DNA of 64,000 nt, from positions 11,844,501-11,908,500 of the forward strand of contig OY540822.1 of NCBI GenBank assembly GCA_961205875.1, in the 5' to 3' direction. A program made the translations under genes and the position numbers. The DNA is from Sialis fuliginosa (taxonomy: Eukaryota; Arthropoda; Insecta; Megaloptera; Sialidae). The notes below the pieces were generated by a model. That model was not told the DNA's origin and made no database searches. It saw nothing but the letters and a program-made list of their open reading frames with translations. Positions within the stretch are counted from its first letter, which is position 1. Each line of letters starts with the position of its first letter. Of the stretch, positions 1 through 12,522 are shown piece by piece.

Positions 1-1248
1 AAAATGAAAAACCGCTTCGCGATGTATGGAAGTTGCTTTACTTTTTTTTTACTTATCAATACAAATCGGTAGACTCGGTTTGTAAAATGTAAAAAAAAAA
101 CAATTTATATGTCGTTTTACATTTACTTCATTTCACCCTACAGTACCCTTGCATAATGTTTTATTTTTTATTATACTAGCGCTGTTACCCGGGAATATTA
201 ATTCAATTAAACATAAAATAATCATGCCCATAAAACACGATTCACCGCGAACTGTTTTATTTCCCGACTTCATGAAATTTACACAAATTATACACCTAAC
301 CTTTACCTATCCATTAGTGAAAACCGGAATAAAATCCGTTCAGTAGTTATTGAGGAAATCGTGTAAAATTACATTTTCAAACTCCCAGGAAACACCAGTT
401 CTTGTCTTAGAATTTGTATGAAAATCTAAAATAAATTAATTAACAGGTTAGTAACAATCATAATAATTAATTTCATTATCTTACCCTTAGACAAGGAAAA
501 ATAAAAGACAAATAACACATAACCTAGCGTTGTTACCATATCGCTCCATAAAAAATAGCTCCACGGGTCAGTAGCGTATCATTCAGATTTTAAAATAAAT
601 ATCAATTGTTTTGAATTATAAAATTAATTAATAACTTTTTATATTGTCTTTAAAAGTATTTCAGTGATAATTATTATGATATAATTAACAGAGAAATGTC
701 TATTTGGAACTATCATCTCAATTATAATTTAAAGCATATTTGCGCATTATAAATTTTCAACTGACGCCTCTGGGATAAAATACGATTTTTGATATACATT
801 TCATATAGTTATGTATCTATAGTCTTTCTTAATCTAAGATTTTACATTTCTTGGAAGTGAAATGTTTCTTCATATGTCAATTTTCAATCAATATATTTCA
901 AAATATTAAATTGTACGCATGTGTCAAAAATAATCTATTTGTTCGATAAAATATTTAATATTGCTTAATTTTAAATACAATTTTGTTGATTATATTAATT
1001 TAATTTTAAATAAAAATTTTCTTGGTCGATAATATTGACCACAATATTTTTTTCCTTAAAATTCATTTTTTTGACTAGGAGTGTAACTCCCACTCCACTC
1101 CTACCAGCACCAATGATCACAAAATTTTGCGGTGAACATGATTATATTTCATTTGAAGTTTAATCTAGTTAAAATTTGTCTGGGTCTGATATTCTTGTTT
1201 ATAGATTTATTTATTTAGTTTGTTCATAAACGCGTAATAAAACACACG
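1..1248. other. Left flank, no gene seen; contains a dispersed repeat
   Basis: AT-rich DNA with no convincing coding exon. The part from about 480 to 760 recurs in inverted orientation at about 44570-44800: both hold the words CCTAGCGTTGTTACCATATCG and ACAGAGAAATGTCTATTTGG. The last ~100 bases before 1249 would be the promoter and 5' UTR of the following gene, but I see no clear core-promoter motif. Confidence 0.5.
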
Positions 1249-3517
1249 ATGGCAAGTAAAAATAGTTCAAATCCTTTGGCAAAATTATCTTATAAAGCTT
1301 TACAAAATGAAGCTATGTCATTAATGCTGCCAGCTAATTTAAAGGTAAATATACAAACATAATAATATAATCTACCTACATATTTTGTATTAATTAATTA
1401 TAAATATTAATCATAAACATAACCACATTTTTTATTTTTTTATCGGTACTTACTTTTTCTTACAATCAGTGTAACATGATTTTACACAAATTATCCGCTG
1501 AAAGCTTTTAATAACCCCCCAAAAAGAAATCAATGAACTTTAATTTTTAATATATGTGAGGTGTGTTATCCCCTTCAAGTCAACATAGCGACGCCATTGC
1601 TTATAATTTAATTATTATAATTTAATCCACTGATTTCCTAGGGAGGTGCGAAAAAATTAACAAAATGTAATTTTCATAACATAAATATTAATAAAAAATA
1701 TATACATATAAATTAACTTTTATAACATAATATTAAATTTTTAATGTTTAGTGCATTAGCTGCAATGAAATCTAAATATCGAGTCCATATAGTAGTAGAA
1801 TAAAAACCGTGTTGGGTACACACATGGCAGGGTTCTGTAGTCATTCTCACTAACATTATCTTTATTTATATTACGTATTAAGAGCTATTTCATGTTGACG
1901 AAAATGTGTGAAAAGTGTCCGATTTATAAAAAAAAGTTATTTTTGCTACTGGGTTTGTTATAATTTTCATTTAAATTACTGATTAGTTTAGAAAATAGAG
2001 GGAGGGGGTGCTCTGATAGTGACTGAAAGCATATATCTCGTGACTCAAGGGTTAAAATCAAAAGGTACTGTTGTATTTTAAGATACCTATCAAAATACGC
2101 CCCTCTCAATGAGGAATACACTTTTCTGTTTATGGAAGGGGGGTCCAAAAAAATTGTTTTTTCAATTTACGCCCGTATATCAAATTTCATCTTAATAGGT
2201 ATATAAATGAGATAATGGAAGGATTGTAACATATAGACAGACAGACAGACGGGCAGACTGAACCCATAAGCGTTCCTAGTTGACTACGAAACCCAAAAAC
2301 CTATAATTATTATATTTATGTTTGATTTTTTAAACAAAAATAACGTATATATTATTTATGAATTTCTTAGTAGAAAGCAGTAATCAAATTGAAAAATTCC
2401 GGAATAAAATTGTGAATTCCGGAATAAAATTGTGAATTCCGGTCGGAATTCCGGTACATCCCTAAAAATAATACGTTTGAATTGAAATTATGTGACGCAC
2501 GAAGCACTGCGCTATAGGACATTATATTAATTGCAAATAAAAATTATTTAAAACATTTTGAATATTTATACTCTTGCGGAATATATATTTTTTCCCATTT
2601 TTTGTATTAATACATTTTATAACTTTTATGTCTGTAATGATTTATGAACTAAAGGGAGGAGTGGGGGATCAACGCTTAGATTAGATTTTTTTAAAGGGGG
2701 GCCGTCACTGACTTATAGCGTTATTGAGCGTCATTTCCTGTTGCATATTAATTTTTTATTAAATTTTTGTCACCAGTATAAACCTCTGCTGGCGATAATA
2801 ATCGCAAGGAAGAACGGCCAAGAAAACATCGTCGAACAAATTTTAGCCAATGTTCAGCAAGAAAGACAACAGAGAAGGATGAACACGGAGACCGGACCTC
2901 CAACTTCCAAAAGGTCCCGCAGGATATTCGACGAGCTATGCACCTTGTTCAACGAACCGAGTTTCACAAGTTGCATAGAGCCATTAGCTGAGACACTGTG
3001 CGATATCCAATGGAATGATATTGTCCCTAGCTCCGACACAGAGGGTGACGCGGCTCTACTTTCCGACGCTTCCTCCCTATCCGATGTTTACGCTGACAAT
3101 TCGCTAAATAAGGAAAGAATGCAAATTGATTTGACAAATTATTGCGGAAAACCGTTACCGGAATTGGGAAATAATATCCATCCGGGATCTGCAGATATTG
3201 CAAATAAAGGAAAGCCTGTTTCTATCTACCAGAACACCGTTGAATTAGATTCAACTAACGTGGAGTCCAATAGATTCACCGAATTCTGCGATGTACAATA
3301 TGCACCTCTACCTTCAATTATGACTGCTCATAATAATCATTTGTCTGTGTTATATACGTTCCCGTCAAATAAACCGATGTTAGAACCATTTTACACCCTT
3401 AGTAAAACTGGCAATTCCCAATCTAACATTAAGGCATCTACAGTTGTCAGTTGGTGCTATGGAACAATCACTACTCCGAAAGTTATTCCGAGTATATTTT
3501 CTAATTATAATCATTAA
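1249..3517 (+). CDS. Uncharacterised two-exon gene, copy 1 of a tandem pair
   Basis: Exons 1249-1344 and 2777-3517 join in phase 0 (donor AAG|GTAAAT, acceptor TTTTTGTCACCAG) to give about 278 residues. Exon 1 encodes 32 residues starting MASKNSSNPLAKLSYKALQN. Exon 2 opens with a likely helical stretch (YKPLLAIIIARKNG) and a Q/E/R-rich segment, then a basic run SKRSRR at about residues 80-85 that could be a nuclear localisation signal. An acidic/Ser-rich region with an I-x-W-x-D motif (IQWND) follows. No membrane segment or enzyme motif is visible. I do not recognise the family; a nuclear regulatory or adaptor protein is only a guess from composition. An AATAAA at 3625-3630 fits the 3' end. 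The exon-2 region is duplicated at 5.45-6.65 kb. A transposon-like repeat (about 1803-2305) sits in the intron. The exon join is inferred; translation could instead begin at the internal Met at 2879, which is the start shared with the copy. Confidence 0.6.
1803..2306 (+). mobile_element. Non-autonomous repeat, family also at 30.28-30.95 kb
   Basis: Shares a series of words with 30279-30952: GGTTCTGTAGTCATTCTCACTA, ATAATTTTCATT, GTTTAGAAAATAGAGGG, GTGACTCAAGGGTTAAAATCA and a 3' end that turns into GTTCC...AACCC. A (GACA)n tract at about 2234-2250 lies near its 3' end. A third 3' fragment is at about 47880-47968. It lies wholly in the intron of the 1249-3517 gene. The superfamily is not determined; it could be a SINE- or Helitron-like unit. 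Confidence 0.6.
2395..2453. repeat. Short tandem repeat with GAATTCCGG core
   Basis: The unit AATTCCGGAATAAAATTGTG appears twice in direct order, followed by a further AATTCCGG and GGAATTCCGG, in the intron of the 1249-3517 gene. Confidence 0.75.
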
Positions 3518-3670
3518 TAATACATATTTAATATGATATGTAAACATTAAATATTTGAATTATAATTATTTTTGATACGTACATAATATATGTTTGTAAA
3601 ATTCAGAGTATAATTTTGTTTTAAAATAAATGTTCTATTAAACAATTTGGTGTATGAATTAATTACAAAA
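2590..3670 (+). repeat. Left unit of a ~1.1-kb tandem segmental duplication
   Basis: Homologous to about 5450-6650. Shared landmarks in order: TTTTTCCCATTTTTTGTA and AATACATTTTATA, then GACTTATAGCGTTATTGAGCGTCATTTCC, the exon-2 acceptor, GAGAAGGATG at the internal Met, the 3' part around ATGGAACAATCACTACT, and the 3' UTR end TTAAACAATTTGGTGTATGAATTAATT. Intron sequence is included, so this is DNA-level duplication and not retroposition. Confidence 0.85.
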
Positions 3671-5449
3671 ATTTAATTTATTTTTTATACACTGGAAACT
3701 CGCTTAACGAGCAGTGCCGGATTAACCAGGAGTAGCAAATGTTACAGGCCCCGCGGCTTTTTGGAAAAATATCTCTTATTAGATTTATTGGAACATGTAT
3801 ATATCAAGTGATTTTTTTAAACGTAATTACTGAACCGGAAACGAATGTTTACTTTTATCAATTTTTGAATTTTCGAATTATTTTTAAAACGGTGCGAATA
3901 AGACAAAAATATTTTAGATAAAAATTCTCGAGTGTATTATAATCTATAATTGATGTCTGATTCATTTTTTTCCATCATTTATGATTTAAGTAGTCAGAAA
4001 ATTTTTTTAACTTAATTAATTAGTTTACTCCCAGTATTACGTATAAGAAAGTCTCTGTTATATGTATAAAAAAAGTACCATGACACTCATGGCAGATATT
4101 TCTTTGCTGTTATGAACCATTTGAAATATAATGTTAAATTATTTTTTGTATTAACTGATTTTTAATTCAGTAGGGTCTTTTTACGCGGATTTTTTTACGT
4201 ATTTTCATGCAAATTCAGGTATATCCGGTTTCGGCGAGTGGTATATCAAATGAAAGCTGATAATTCAAGGAATTGAAATATGTAAACGTTTTGTTATTAT
4301 TAAAATCTTCGTTGAACAAATTTTCAAAAAAATCGTAAAAATATATATCCGAAAGTAATAGCAAGAAAAATTTGAAAAATTGGGAATATGTATAATAATG
4401 CCAAGATCACTAGAAAATAATCTGCACTCATCACATTTTCTTTTTTTTTTTTAATTCAATTGTAGTTAAATTTAAAATCAATTGTAGTTAAATTTATAAT
4501 TAATTGAAGTAAATTTTTAAATCCAATTGTCTGTCGTAAAGTTTATATTTGTCTTGTATCATTGCTAGTGTTCACAGGTGCACATTGTATAGTCTTTTTC
4601 ATTATAATTTGAAGTGTAAATTTACATAGAACAAGTACATATTTTATTTACTACAATTTATTACGTTTATTTTAAGTTTTATTTCAATTTCTTTTAGTTT
4701 TTCGAACTAATTTTCTTTGTGTATTTTTTAGGCATTATTATTTTCTCGTGAATTTTCATAAACATTTTTAAAGTGATTTTCGGCTAATTTTAATTGATTG
4801 ATTTAGTTTTAAAAAATTATGGAACATATCCCTAATTTTAAAATGTAAGCAATGTTTTTCTTTGTGCGATTTTTTATTTGCGGTTTTCTCTGGAACGTAT
4901 GTACTGCGTAAAAAGAGACTCTATTGTACATTGTCAAGCAAAGCAATGCAAGTACTGCTGCTATTCAGTGCCGGATTAAGCCAGCGCGGGGCTGCTAGCA
5001 AATGTTATAAAGAGGCCCTTGGAGGGGGGTGCGGGGGTGACACCCGGGGTGGAAATTGATAGTGTTGAAACAAATTAATCCTTACAAATTATAAAATGCA
5101 ACATCTCTGTCTGTCTGTCCGTCCGTTAGTACACTTCTGACTCGAAAACCACTTAACCGATTTACGTGTCTTTTTTTTAATTCCTAGATAGGTTTTTATA
5201 TATATTTTGTTACGTTAGATGACATAAGAAATAGCAGTGACGATAATAGTAAATCAAGTCGGAAAAAATTTTCCACCAGCAAAACGCTGCCTAAACCGTT
5301 AAATATTGAACAATATAATGTAGTAAAGAATTGTGTAGAATAAAAATATCTAAAATAAACTCAGCGATACCATATATGTATCTAAGCGAGCGGAGCCGCG
5401 GGCACAGCTAATTTAATAATTTAAACATTGTTATTATTCTGTCAATTAC
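3518..5449. other. Spacer between the two gene copies, repeat-rich
   Basis: No gene seen. It holds the copy-1 poly(A) signal (3625-3630) and two same-orientation hAT-like ends beginning CAGTGCCGGATTAA (3712 and 4966). A one-ended Tigger-like fragment is at 4168. A piece with a CTGTCTGTCTGTCC tract lies at 5103-5411; it ends in GCGAGCGGAGCCGCGGGCACAGCTAA, a type of 3' end common on dispersed insect repeats. Confidence 0.6.
4168..4330 (+). mobile_element. Fragment of Tigger/pogo-like MITE
   Basis: Begins CAGTAGGGTCTTTTTACGCGGATT. It continues with GTTTCGGCGAGTGG, ATGAAAGCTGATAATTCAAGGA and AAATCTTCGTTGAACAA, which match the reverse complement of the right half of the element at 47345-47773. 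The second terminus is not found, so it is truncated. Confidence 0.75.
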
Positions 5450-6650
5450 ATTTTTCCCATTTTTTTGTAGTAATACATTTTATATCCTTTAAAAATGTGT
5501 ATGAATTATTTTATGAAATAAAACAAGAGGTGCTTAGAATATATTGTTTTTAAAGGAAATGGAAACCACTGAATATAATACTCTGTGGCACCGTTGTTGA
5601 CGTATAGCGTCGTTGAGCGTCATTTCCGGTAGCACATTAAATTTTTATAAAATTATTGTCACCAGTGCGAACGTTAATAATCGAAAAGAAGAACAGCGAA
5701 AAAAACGTCATCAAAAATTTGTATTAATTTCAACAAGAAATACAAAAAGAGAAGGATGGACACGAATAATAGTCCTCCACCTTGCAAAAATGACGATATG
5801 AGCGAACCTAATCCGTCAACGAATTCCGAAAATTCCAAAGAGCCTTCGCCTAAAAAAGAGGACAAAATCGAATGGTACGACGCAATTAAACTTTCCGACG
5901 TTAGATCGTTATCTAACATGTACACTGATATATCGGTTGCAAATTGTGCCGAAACTCCGCCACGAGACTTAGGAAATATTATGTATACAACGACTGCCGA
6001 TATGAAAAGCAAAGTAGAAACCACTTATGTGCACAAGAACGCCATTGTTGTTACTTCAACTGACATAGAGCCTAAGATACTCGACGAATTAAGCAGTGTC
6101 AAATATTCCTCTGGGCCTGAAACCATGACTACTGAAACCCAGACTACTACTATATAGTATTTCTTCGTTAAAAACGTTCCAACACTAAGACCTGGAGCCA
6201 AGTCATGGAACAGTCACTACTGCCAAAGTTAGTCCTACTTACTAGTTATATTTTCTAAATATTAATATGTATATAATGTAAACATTAACCTCGGGTTGCA
6301 TAAAACAAAATTGACCACAATTAGTTAATCCGTTGTTTTCAAACCATGATTAATGTTTAATCTCAATTTGTAAATGAAAAAATAAAATCATTAAATATGA
6401 TAATTTTTTACCTTATAAAATATATCATAAATTAGAATTGAAGTAATAATGGTTTTAAAACAACTGATTAACTAATTGTGATTAATTTTGCTTTGTGTAA
6501 CCCAAGGTAAGTATTTAAAATAATAGAATTAGAATTATTTTTGATACGTAAATAGAAATGTATATGTGTTTGTAATATTCAGAGGGTAATAAAATGTTTC
6601 ATTAAACAATTTGGTGTATAAATTAATTTCAATGACAAAATATCTATTTA
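5450..6650 (+). repeat. Right unit of the tandem segmental duplication
   Basis: Counterpart of about 2590-3670 with an offset of about 2.9 kb. It retains intron, acceptor, last-exon and 3' UTR homology. No counterpart of exon 1 (1249-1344) was found at the expected offset. Confidence 0.85.
5756..6157 (+). pseudogene. Diverged, truncated copy 2 of the 1249-3517 gene
   Basis: An open frame of 133 residues starts at the same GAGAAGGATG context as the internal Met of copy 1. It keeps the I-x-W-x-D motif (IEWYD) and the segment STDIEPKI..., matching STNVESNR... of copy 1. Copy 1's basic SKRSRR is not preserved; an acidic/Lys segment replaces it. Upstream of the Met the homologous exon sequence has a net 2-base loss and in-frame stops, and exon 1 is missing. 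Downstream, the frame stops about 50 residues early, although DNA homologous to copy 1's C-terminal codons continues (around 6200-6260). A poly(A) signal survives (AATAAA at 6588-6593). It is either a decaying pseudogene or a shortened, internally initiated paralogue; transcript data would decide. Confidence 0.55.
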
Positions 6651-7948
6651 TTAATAATTTATTTTATTTTTTATACAATATGAATGTATTGTAAACTATA
6701 ATTATGATTTTCATATGTACAAATTTTCAATAGCGTAGTTTAAATAAAATCTTAAAAAATACATCAAGTCACGCTTGTATTCGTAAATTTCATTTTCACT
6801 TTGTTTTGTAAATAATCGTATAGTAAAAGATAAATTTGGATAAATGATGTTTACTCTTAAATACAAACGTGACATTTAAAAAACTATGTTAAGCCTGTTT
6901 AGACGATTATCATTTTACTACGAAATGTTAATACTAAAATAAATGGATAAATAAAACTGTCGATGAAGTAATAATTAAAATAAGTTGAGATCTTTTTAAA
7001 TATATTTTCGAATACAAAAAATATAACAACCCCTTTAATGTTGATATTATGTTAATTTTTTCAAAGAAAAAATTTATTTTCTTCTTTTATCTTTCCGAAC
7101 AAAATTTACACAAGTTTCAATAAAATACTTGATATTTCAAAAACAAAATATTCAGACTTTCGATAATTTACTTACAAATTTTCATTTATTCGTTGTAAAA
7201 AATATTGCAAAACGATTAAACATTTATATATAAAAATGTTCTTTGTTTAAATTTAAATACATACAAATTAATTGCAAATAAATAATTTAAAAGCAAAATA
7301 ACCTAAATTATATTAAAGCATTCAATTGAAATTTCATAATCAAACTAATGTACGTTAACACCCTGATAACACGTTAATATTCTGTCATATGCAACAAAGT
7401 ACCTAAAGATGTCTACAAGAAATTAAGAATCACCTGTTAAAAATGAAATATTTACCTGCCAAATATAAAAAACAGTTTTATTTACATTAATTAATTAATT
7501 TTCTTTTTAACGGTAACAATGAGCATTTCGAAGACAATTTAAAATATAATACTGTGTAATATTGCACAAATCGTGGTAAAATCAATTGGTAATAACAGCT
7601 TCCAGGTGCAGAAAATACTGTAACTTACACCCAGAAGCGTAGATATATAATAAATTAAAAGTTTTACAATCTAACAAATCGAAAACTGTGTTTCAGGGTG
7701 AGATATTAAAAATAAATATACTAAAAACTACACTCCTCACATTCTATTACCTGATTTTATTTTATCATATGAATTTCATCGAGTATTAATTTTAAAAAAT
7801 CTAGAAATTACACATCGATGTCGGTTCATCAAAAATACAGTAAAACTTATTTTATTGTGAAATAAATAAATATTTTGTATAATTTTGAGCGTATTTTTCA
7901 TTTAAAAAAAAAAAACAAACAAAAAAAGTTCTACTGTCTTTATAACTT

Positions 7949-8206
7949 AAGCCTTGTTTACACGAACTTAGTGCTAATCATTAGTACTAATGACTCGCAC
8001 CAATTTTGGGACTAATATAATAGAATAGAAGCAGATCCTATTTACTAATGCCTTGTTTACACAAGCTTAGTATTAAGCAGTTACACTAAGGTGTTCAAGG
8101 CATTTTTACTAACGCTTAGTGCTAATACTTCGGGTTTATATGTCCCGAAATTGGTGCGAGTGGTTAGTACTAATGATTAGCACTAAACTTGTATAAACAA
8201 GGCTTT
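7949..8206. mobile_element. TTAA-flanked MITE with ~60-bp terminal inverted repeats
   Basis: The left end reads (TTAA)GCCTTGTTTACACGAAC and then TTAGTGCTAATCATTAGTAC. The right end is its near-perfect complement, GTACTAATGATTAGCACTAA...AACAAGGC(TTTAA). TTAA borders both sides, as with piggyBac-type insertions. The GCCTTGTTTACAC word also occurs internally at 8042, suggesting internal duplication. There is no coding capacity. Confidence 0.8.
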
Positions 8207-8783
8207 AAAGGGGAAAGCCACTTTGATGGAAAAAATCAATGTATTTTTTTAAAGTATAGATATTCAAAAATATGGAAAAAAAACAGTTAAGTTAAAATTC
8301 CAAAAATTAGCCGGTTATGACTTTTTTCGACCTTGTCTCGGTGATTTCCAAATTCCCAAACATTCATCATTTTTGACCCGCAGTGGCTTTCTCCCTTAAA
8401 TGACGTTTATATTATAAATTTTTGTAAAACAAATTGTACTTCACCATGTTTAAATAAATAATTTTAAATCATTTAAAGTCCATTTATAAATTTTCCTAAT
8501 TTCTTTATATATATAATAATACAAATTATTAAAATATACTGTTATTTTTTTACCCACTTTAACATTAATAATAATTAAAGCTGTTCTGTTACAACAAAAA
8601 TACCTCAAAATAAACCAAAAATAACCATTACTATAAACAAAAATTATAATACAAGTAACATAAACAAGGAATACTTTGCTATACAATTTAATTAATGTAA
8701 AAATAGAGAAATCGTTTAACCTGCTGAAGTTTTTTTATTTTTTTTCCAAAACAAAAATAATTTATTTCAACTTCAAAACGATA

Positions 8784-9272
8784 ACACAGGCCGACAAAAA
8801 AATACTTTTGTTCTGTTGTCTCTACTTCAATAAGTGATTTTGGCAATATTTAAGAATTTATTACCAAGTAGGTAATTCTTTTCTAAAGTTTTCATTCACG
8901 GTGAGAAATAATACTATCTTTCCTCTTTAACACGAATTTTTACTTTTTATTGTAGGATTTTTTTTCATCGAGATATACTAGTTTGAAGATATTGTTATAT
9001 TTAATGTAGTCAAGTCCATTCTTTATCTCGCCAAAAAAAATCGTACAGTAAAAACTAAAAATTCATTTTAAAAAGGAAAGATAGTACTATTTCTTACTGT
9101 GAACGAAAACTTTAGAAAAAAATTACCTACTAGGTAATAAATTCTTAAACATTGTCAAAATCTTCATGTTGACATGTTTCAGATTAGGTTATCTCAAAAA
9201 TCTAACGTGATTGCCAAAAACCACCAAAATCACCTATTCAAGTAGAAACAACAAAATGATATCAGCCTGTGT
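8784..9272. mobile_element. Fold-back element, ~490 bp
   Basis: The arms pair across most of their length: ACACAGGCCGACAAAAA at the left with TATCAGCCTGTGT at the right, then AGTAGGTAATT...TCTAAAGTTTTC and AATACTATCTTTCC with their complements at 9070-9140. A related fragment ending GTCAGCCTGTGTTA lies in the last IQSEC intron (about 25555-25679). Confidence 0.8.
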
Positions 9273-9523
9273 AATTAAACTAATTTACATTCAAGTATTT
9301 CTGGTTTAAGGTAGAATAAAAACTATCTGAAATGGTTAAAGTAAAATGATATTAAAGATAATTAATTCATAAAAATAATACTTTTCTATCAAAAGTATTG
9401 CAGAATTTAATACAACTAATATAATTACTACTTTCAACCATTTCAATAAAAAAAAACAAAAAACTATTTTACAAAATTACACAAGCAATTAATGTTAAAG
9501 CAGTTAGAATATATTATATACAA

Positions 9524-9931
9524 TAGGGTGTCCGTACAAAGGAAATATTAACTTCAATCTGTTCTTTGTGATCAAAAAATAAGGTAGCCACAAACTCAGC
9601 GCTGACAATTAATATTTAGGCTATGCTCAATGCACTTTAAATTTAACGTGTATTTTAAACAGTAATTTTCACGTTTTTCTGAAAATACTATTTTTCTCTC
9701 AATTTTTCAGTTTTTCCCTATACATTATGACTTTTTCTGGTAGATGGCAAATTTTTAAATAAGACTATAGTTTTTTTATAGTTAATTTATAAATTCCATC
9801 TCTGCAGAAAATTTAACAATTAACATTAAGCATAGCCTAAATATTAATTATCAACACTGAATTTGCAACTACATTATTTTTTGGTCACAAAGAACAGATT
9901 GATTAATATTTCATTTTGTACAGACATCTTA
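9524..9931. mobile_element. MITE with ~105-bp inverted repeats
   Basis: The left arm has GTCCGTACAAAGGAAATATTAA, CAATCTGTTCTTTGTGA and TTAATATTTAGGCTATGCT. The right arm has AGCATAGCCTAAATATTAA, TCACAAAGAACAGATTG and TTTTGTACAGACAT, all in inverted order. No open frame. Confidence 0.8.
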
Positions 9932-10549
9932 ATATACAATTTATGTGACACATGAATCGATTCATAACACATACCAGGTAGATGAAAAAAAAGTCTCCTG
10001 TTTGGTGACATAGTACTCTGTAACTTTAAATTGCAAACTTCAGAATTATCTTAAAATGTTTGTGATACAGTTTATTTTACATATTTCTCAAAAATGGTTT
10101 GAAATTTTACCATATAAAAATAGACTATCAAAACATTTTATGACCATCCTGAAGTTTATTTTTATTAATAATTTCAGATGTTTTTTTTTAATCCATCTGG
10201 TCGTAAGTATATAAATTGTATAGGTAATAAATTTTTGTGCTAGTCAAATAAAACCAGCTTTTGCCTAGCACATTTTAGTTAAAAAGTCCACGTCAACTTA
10301 TTTAAAAAAAAAAAAACAACCTATATTATAATTTTTCTGTTAATTTAAAAAATTCTGCTAAAAATGACATTTGTTTTGCATTCGTGCTAAAAGCATATTG
10401 AGTAATATATCTAAATATAATGTACTTGTGCCATTTATTTATTTGAAAATGTACAAACCGAAACAGCAAATTAGCGTATTTACTAAGAAGTAAATCAAAA
10501 CATTCTAAATTAAACATTATGAGAATATGATTAAAATAAAGAACAAATG

Positions 10550-11212
<663 letters not shown>

Positions 11213-12106
11213 AATAATATACGTAAATAATATTGACAAAGTATTTTATTGTGCGTAAAGTTAATTCAATCTAAATTATTGTGTTTAAAATGTTCTTTTG
11301 TTTAGAATTCATACCAGTTTATAAAGAAATGTTATGAAAATGACGGTAACAATAGTAAACTGAGTCCACCATGTTTGATTTTGTACAGTATACCAACCTA
11401 AATTCTAAAAATACAATTCTATGCACCATGACATAAACATACATAACAATAATTAAATTAATTTAAAACAAAGGAATGGAAAATTGTATTATTTATAAAT
11501 AAATATTACGTATCATTGAAATTGATTGAAATATTCTCTAATATTCATATCAACAACGTATATTTATTTCGAAATAAATATATATCAAACTGCAGCAATT
11601 AAATATTAATTGTTGATCAATTTGAACCCAAGGCCTTCGGAGAAGATTGCAGTATAAATATAGATTGATTTGATTTAAATTTAAATAAAACTAAAGAAGA
11701 AATCGATTAAAATTAAATAACTAGAGAAAACAATTAATTAATATACAAATAAATAAATAACAAAGATTATTTATATTTAATTTTTACCTTTGTACCTATT
11801 TCAAAATATTATTACAAAATGATATTCATGCACAAATTTATTTATTTAGCAATTATTTTATTGTTTGGCTTCAATTAAATATGCTAAGTTTTTTTTCCAT
11901 TTATCGCTGCGTCATCAGAAACTATTTAAAAAAGATATCTATTATAATTCCTAAATAAAATTTTCCAAAACCTGGCACAAATATAAACATACGTATCTTA
12001 TTTTCAAATCAACCTTGACTGATAAATAAATTGACAATTTTGTTTATAAATCGAACATACATAATACATATGTATACAGTATATATTATGTATCTTATCC
12101 ACTATC

Positions 12107-12295
12107 CAGGGTCGGACTTACTTATGTATGGTAGACATACCTTAAAAATTGTTTGAACTGAACCCCTCTATATTTTGTACAATATATTTATATATTTGAG
12201 TACTTATTTTTGTATCTACCCTATGAATTTTGATAATACATTTTTAGGAACATACTCAAAAAGGAGGTAATATTAATCATATAATGCCAGCCCTG
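12107..12295. mobile_element. Small hAT-like MITE
   Basis: Termini are CAGGGTCGGAC at the left and GCCAGCCCTG at the right, whose complement is CAGGGCTGGC. Short imperfect inverted ends of this kind are typical of hAT MITEs. No clean 8-bp target duplication is visible, so the superfamily call is tentative. Confidence 0.5.
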
Positions 12296-12522
12296 GACAA
12301 TGATTATTTACATACCCAGGTCCTATTTTTTTAAGTTTACTTTATATACAAAGCATGTTATTTTATAAAAATTATTTCATTTTAAGGAGTGCCAAATACC
12401 TAGGTTTGCAGTGGTTAAAACGACCCATATCTATAATTTATGTTCTATTATTTAAAAAGAAAACAATTTTTTAAGAAATAATTTAAAATCATACATATTT
12501 CAAATGATTCATAACAAGGAAA

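Larger units (their letters stand above)
6651..10549. other. Gene-free interval with several inverted-repeat elements
   Basis: About 3.9 kb, very AT-rich, with no recognisable exon on either strand. It contains separate elements at 7949-8206, 8784-9272 and 9524-9931. A one-ended fragment at about 9986-10070 carries GTTTGGTGACATAGTACTCTG and is related to the element at 35428-35793. The right end is the CHIC 3' UTR. Confidence 0.6.

Noticed and set aside
2741..2878. Start of the last exon of the unknown gene taken as an independent N-terminus at 2741
   Set aside because: The first 12 codons read intron sequence before a clear acceptor at 2776; the joined exon model or the internal Met at 2879 fits better.
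5674..6024. Minus-strand 116-codon frame rich in hydrophobic residues
   Set aside because: Antisense to copy 2 of the duplicated gene; apparent membrane segments come from the complement of acidic/Ser codons.
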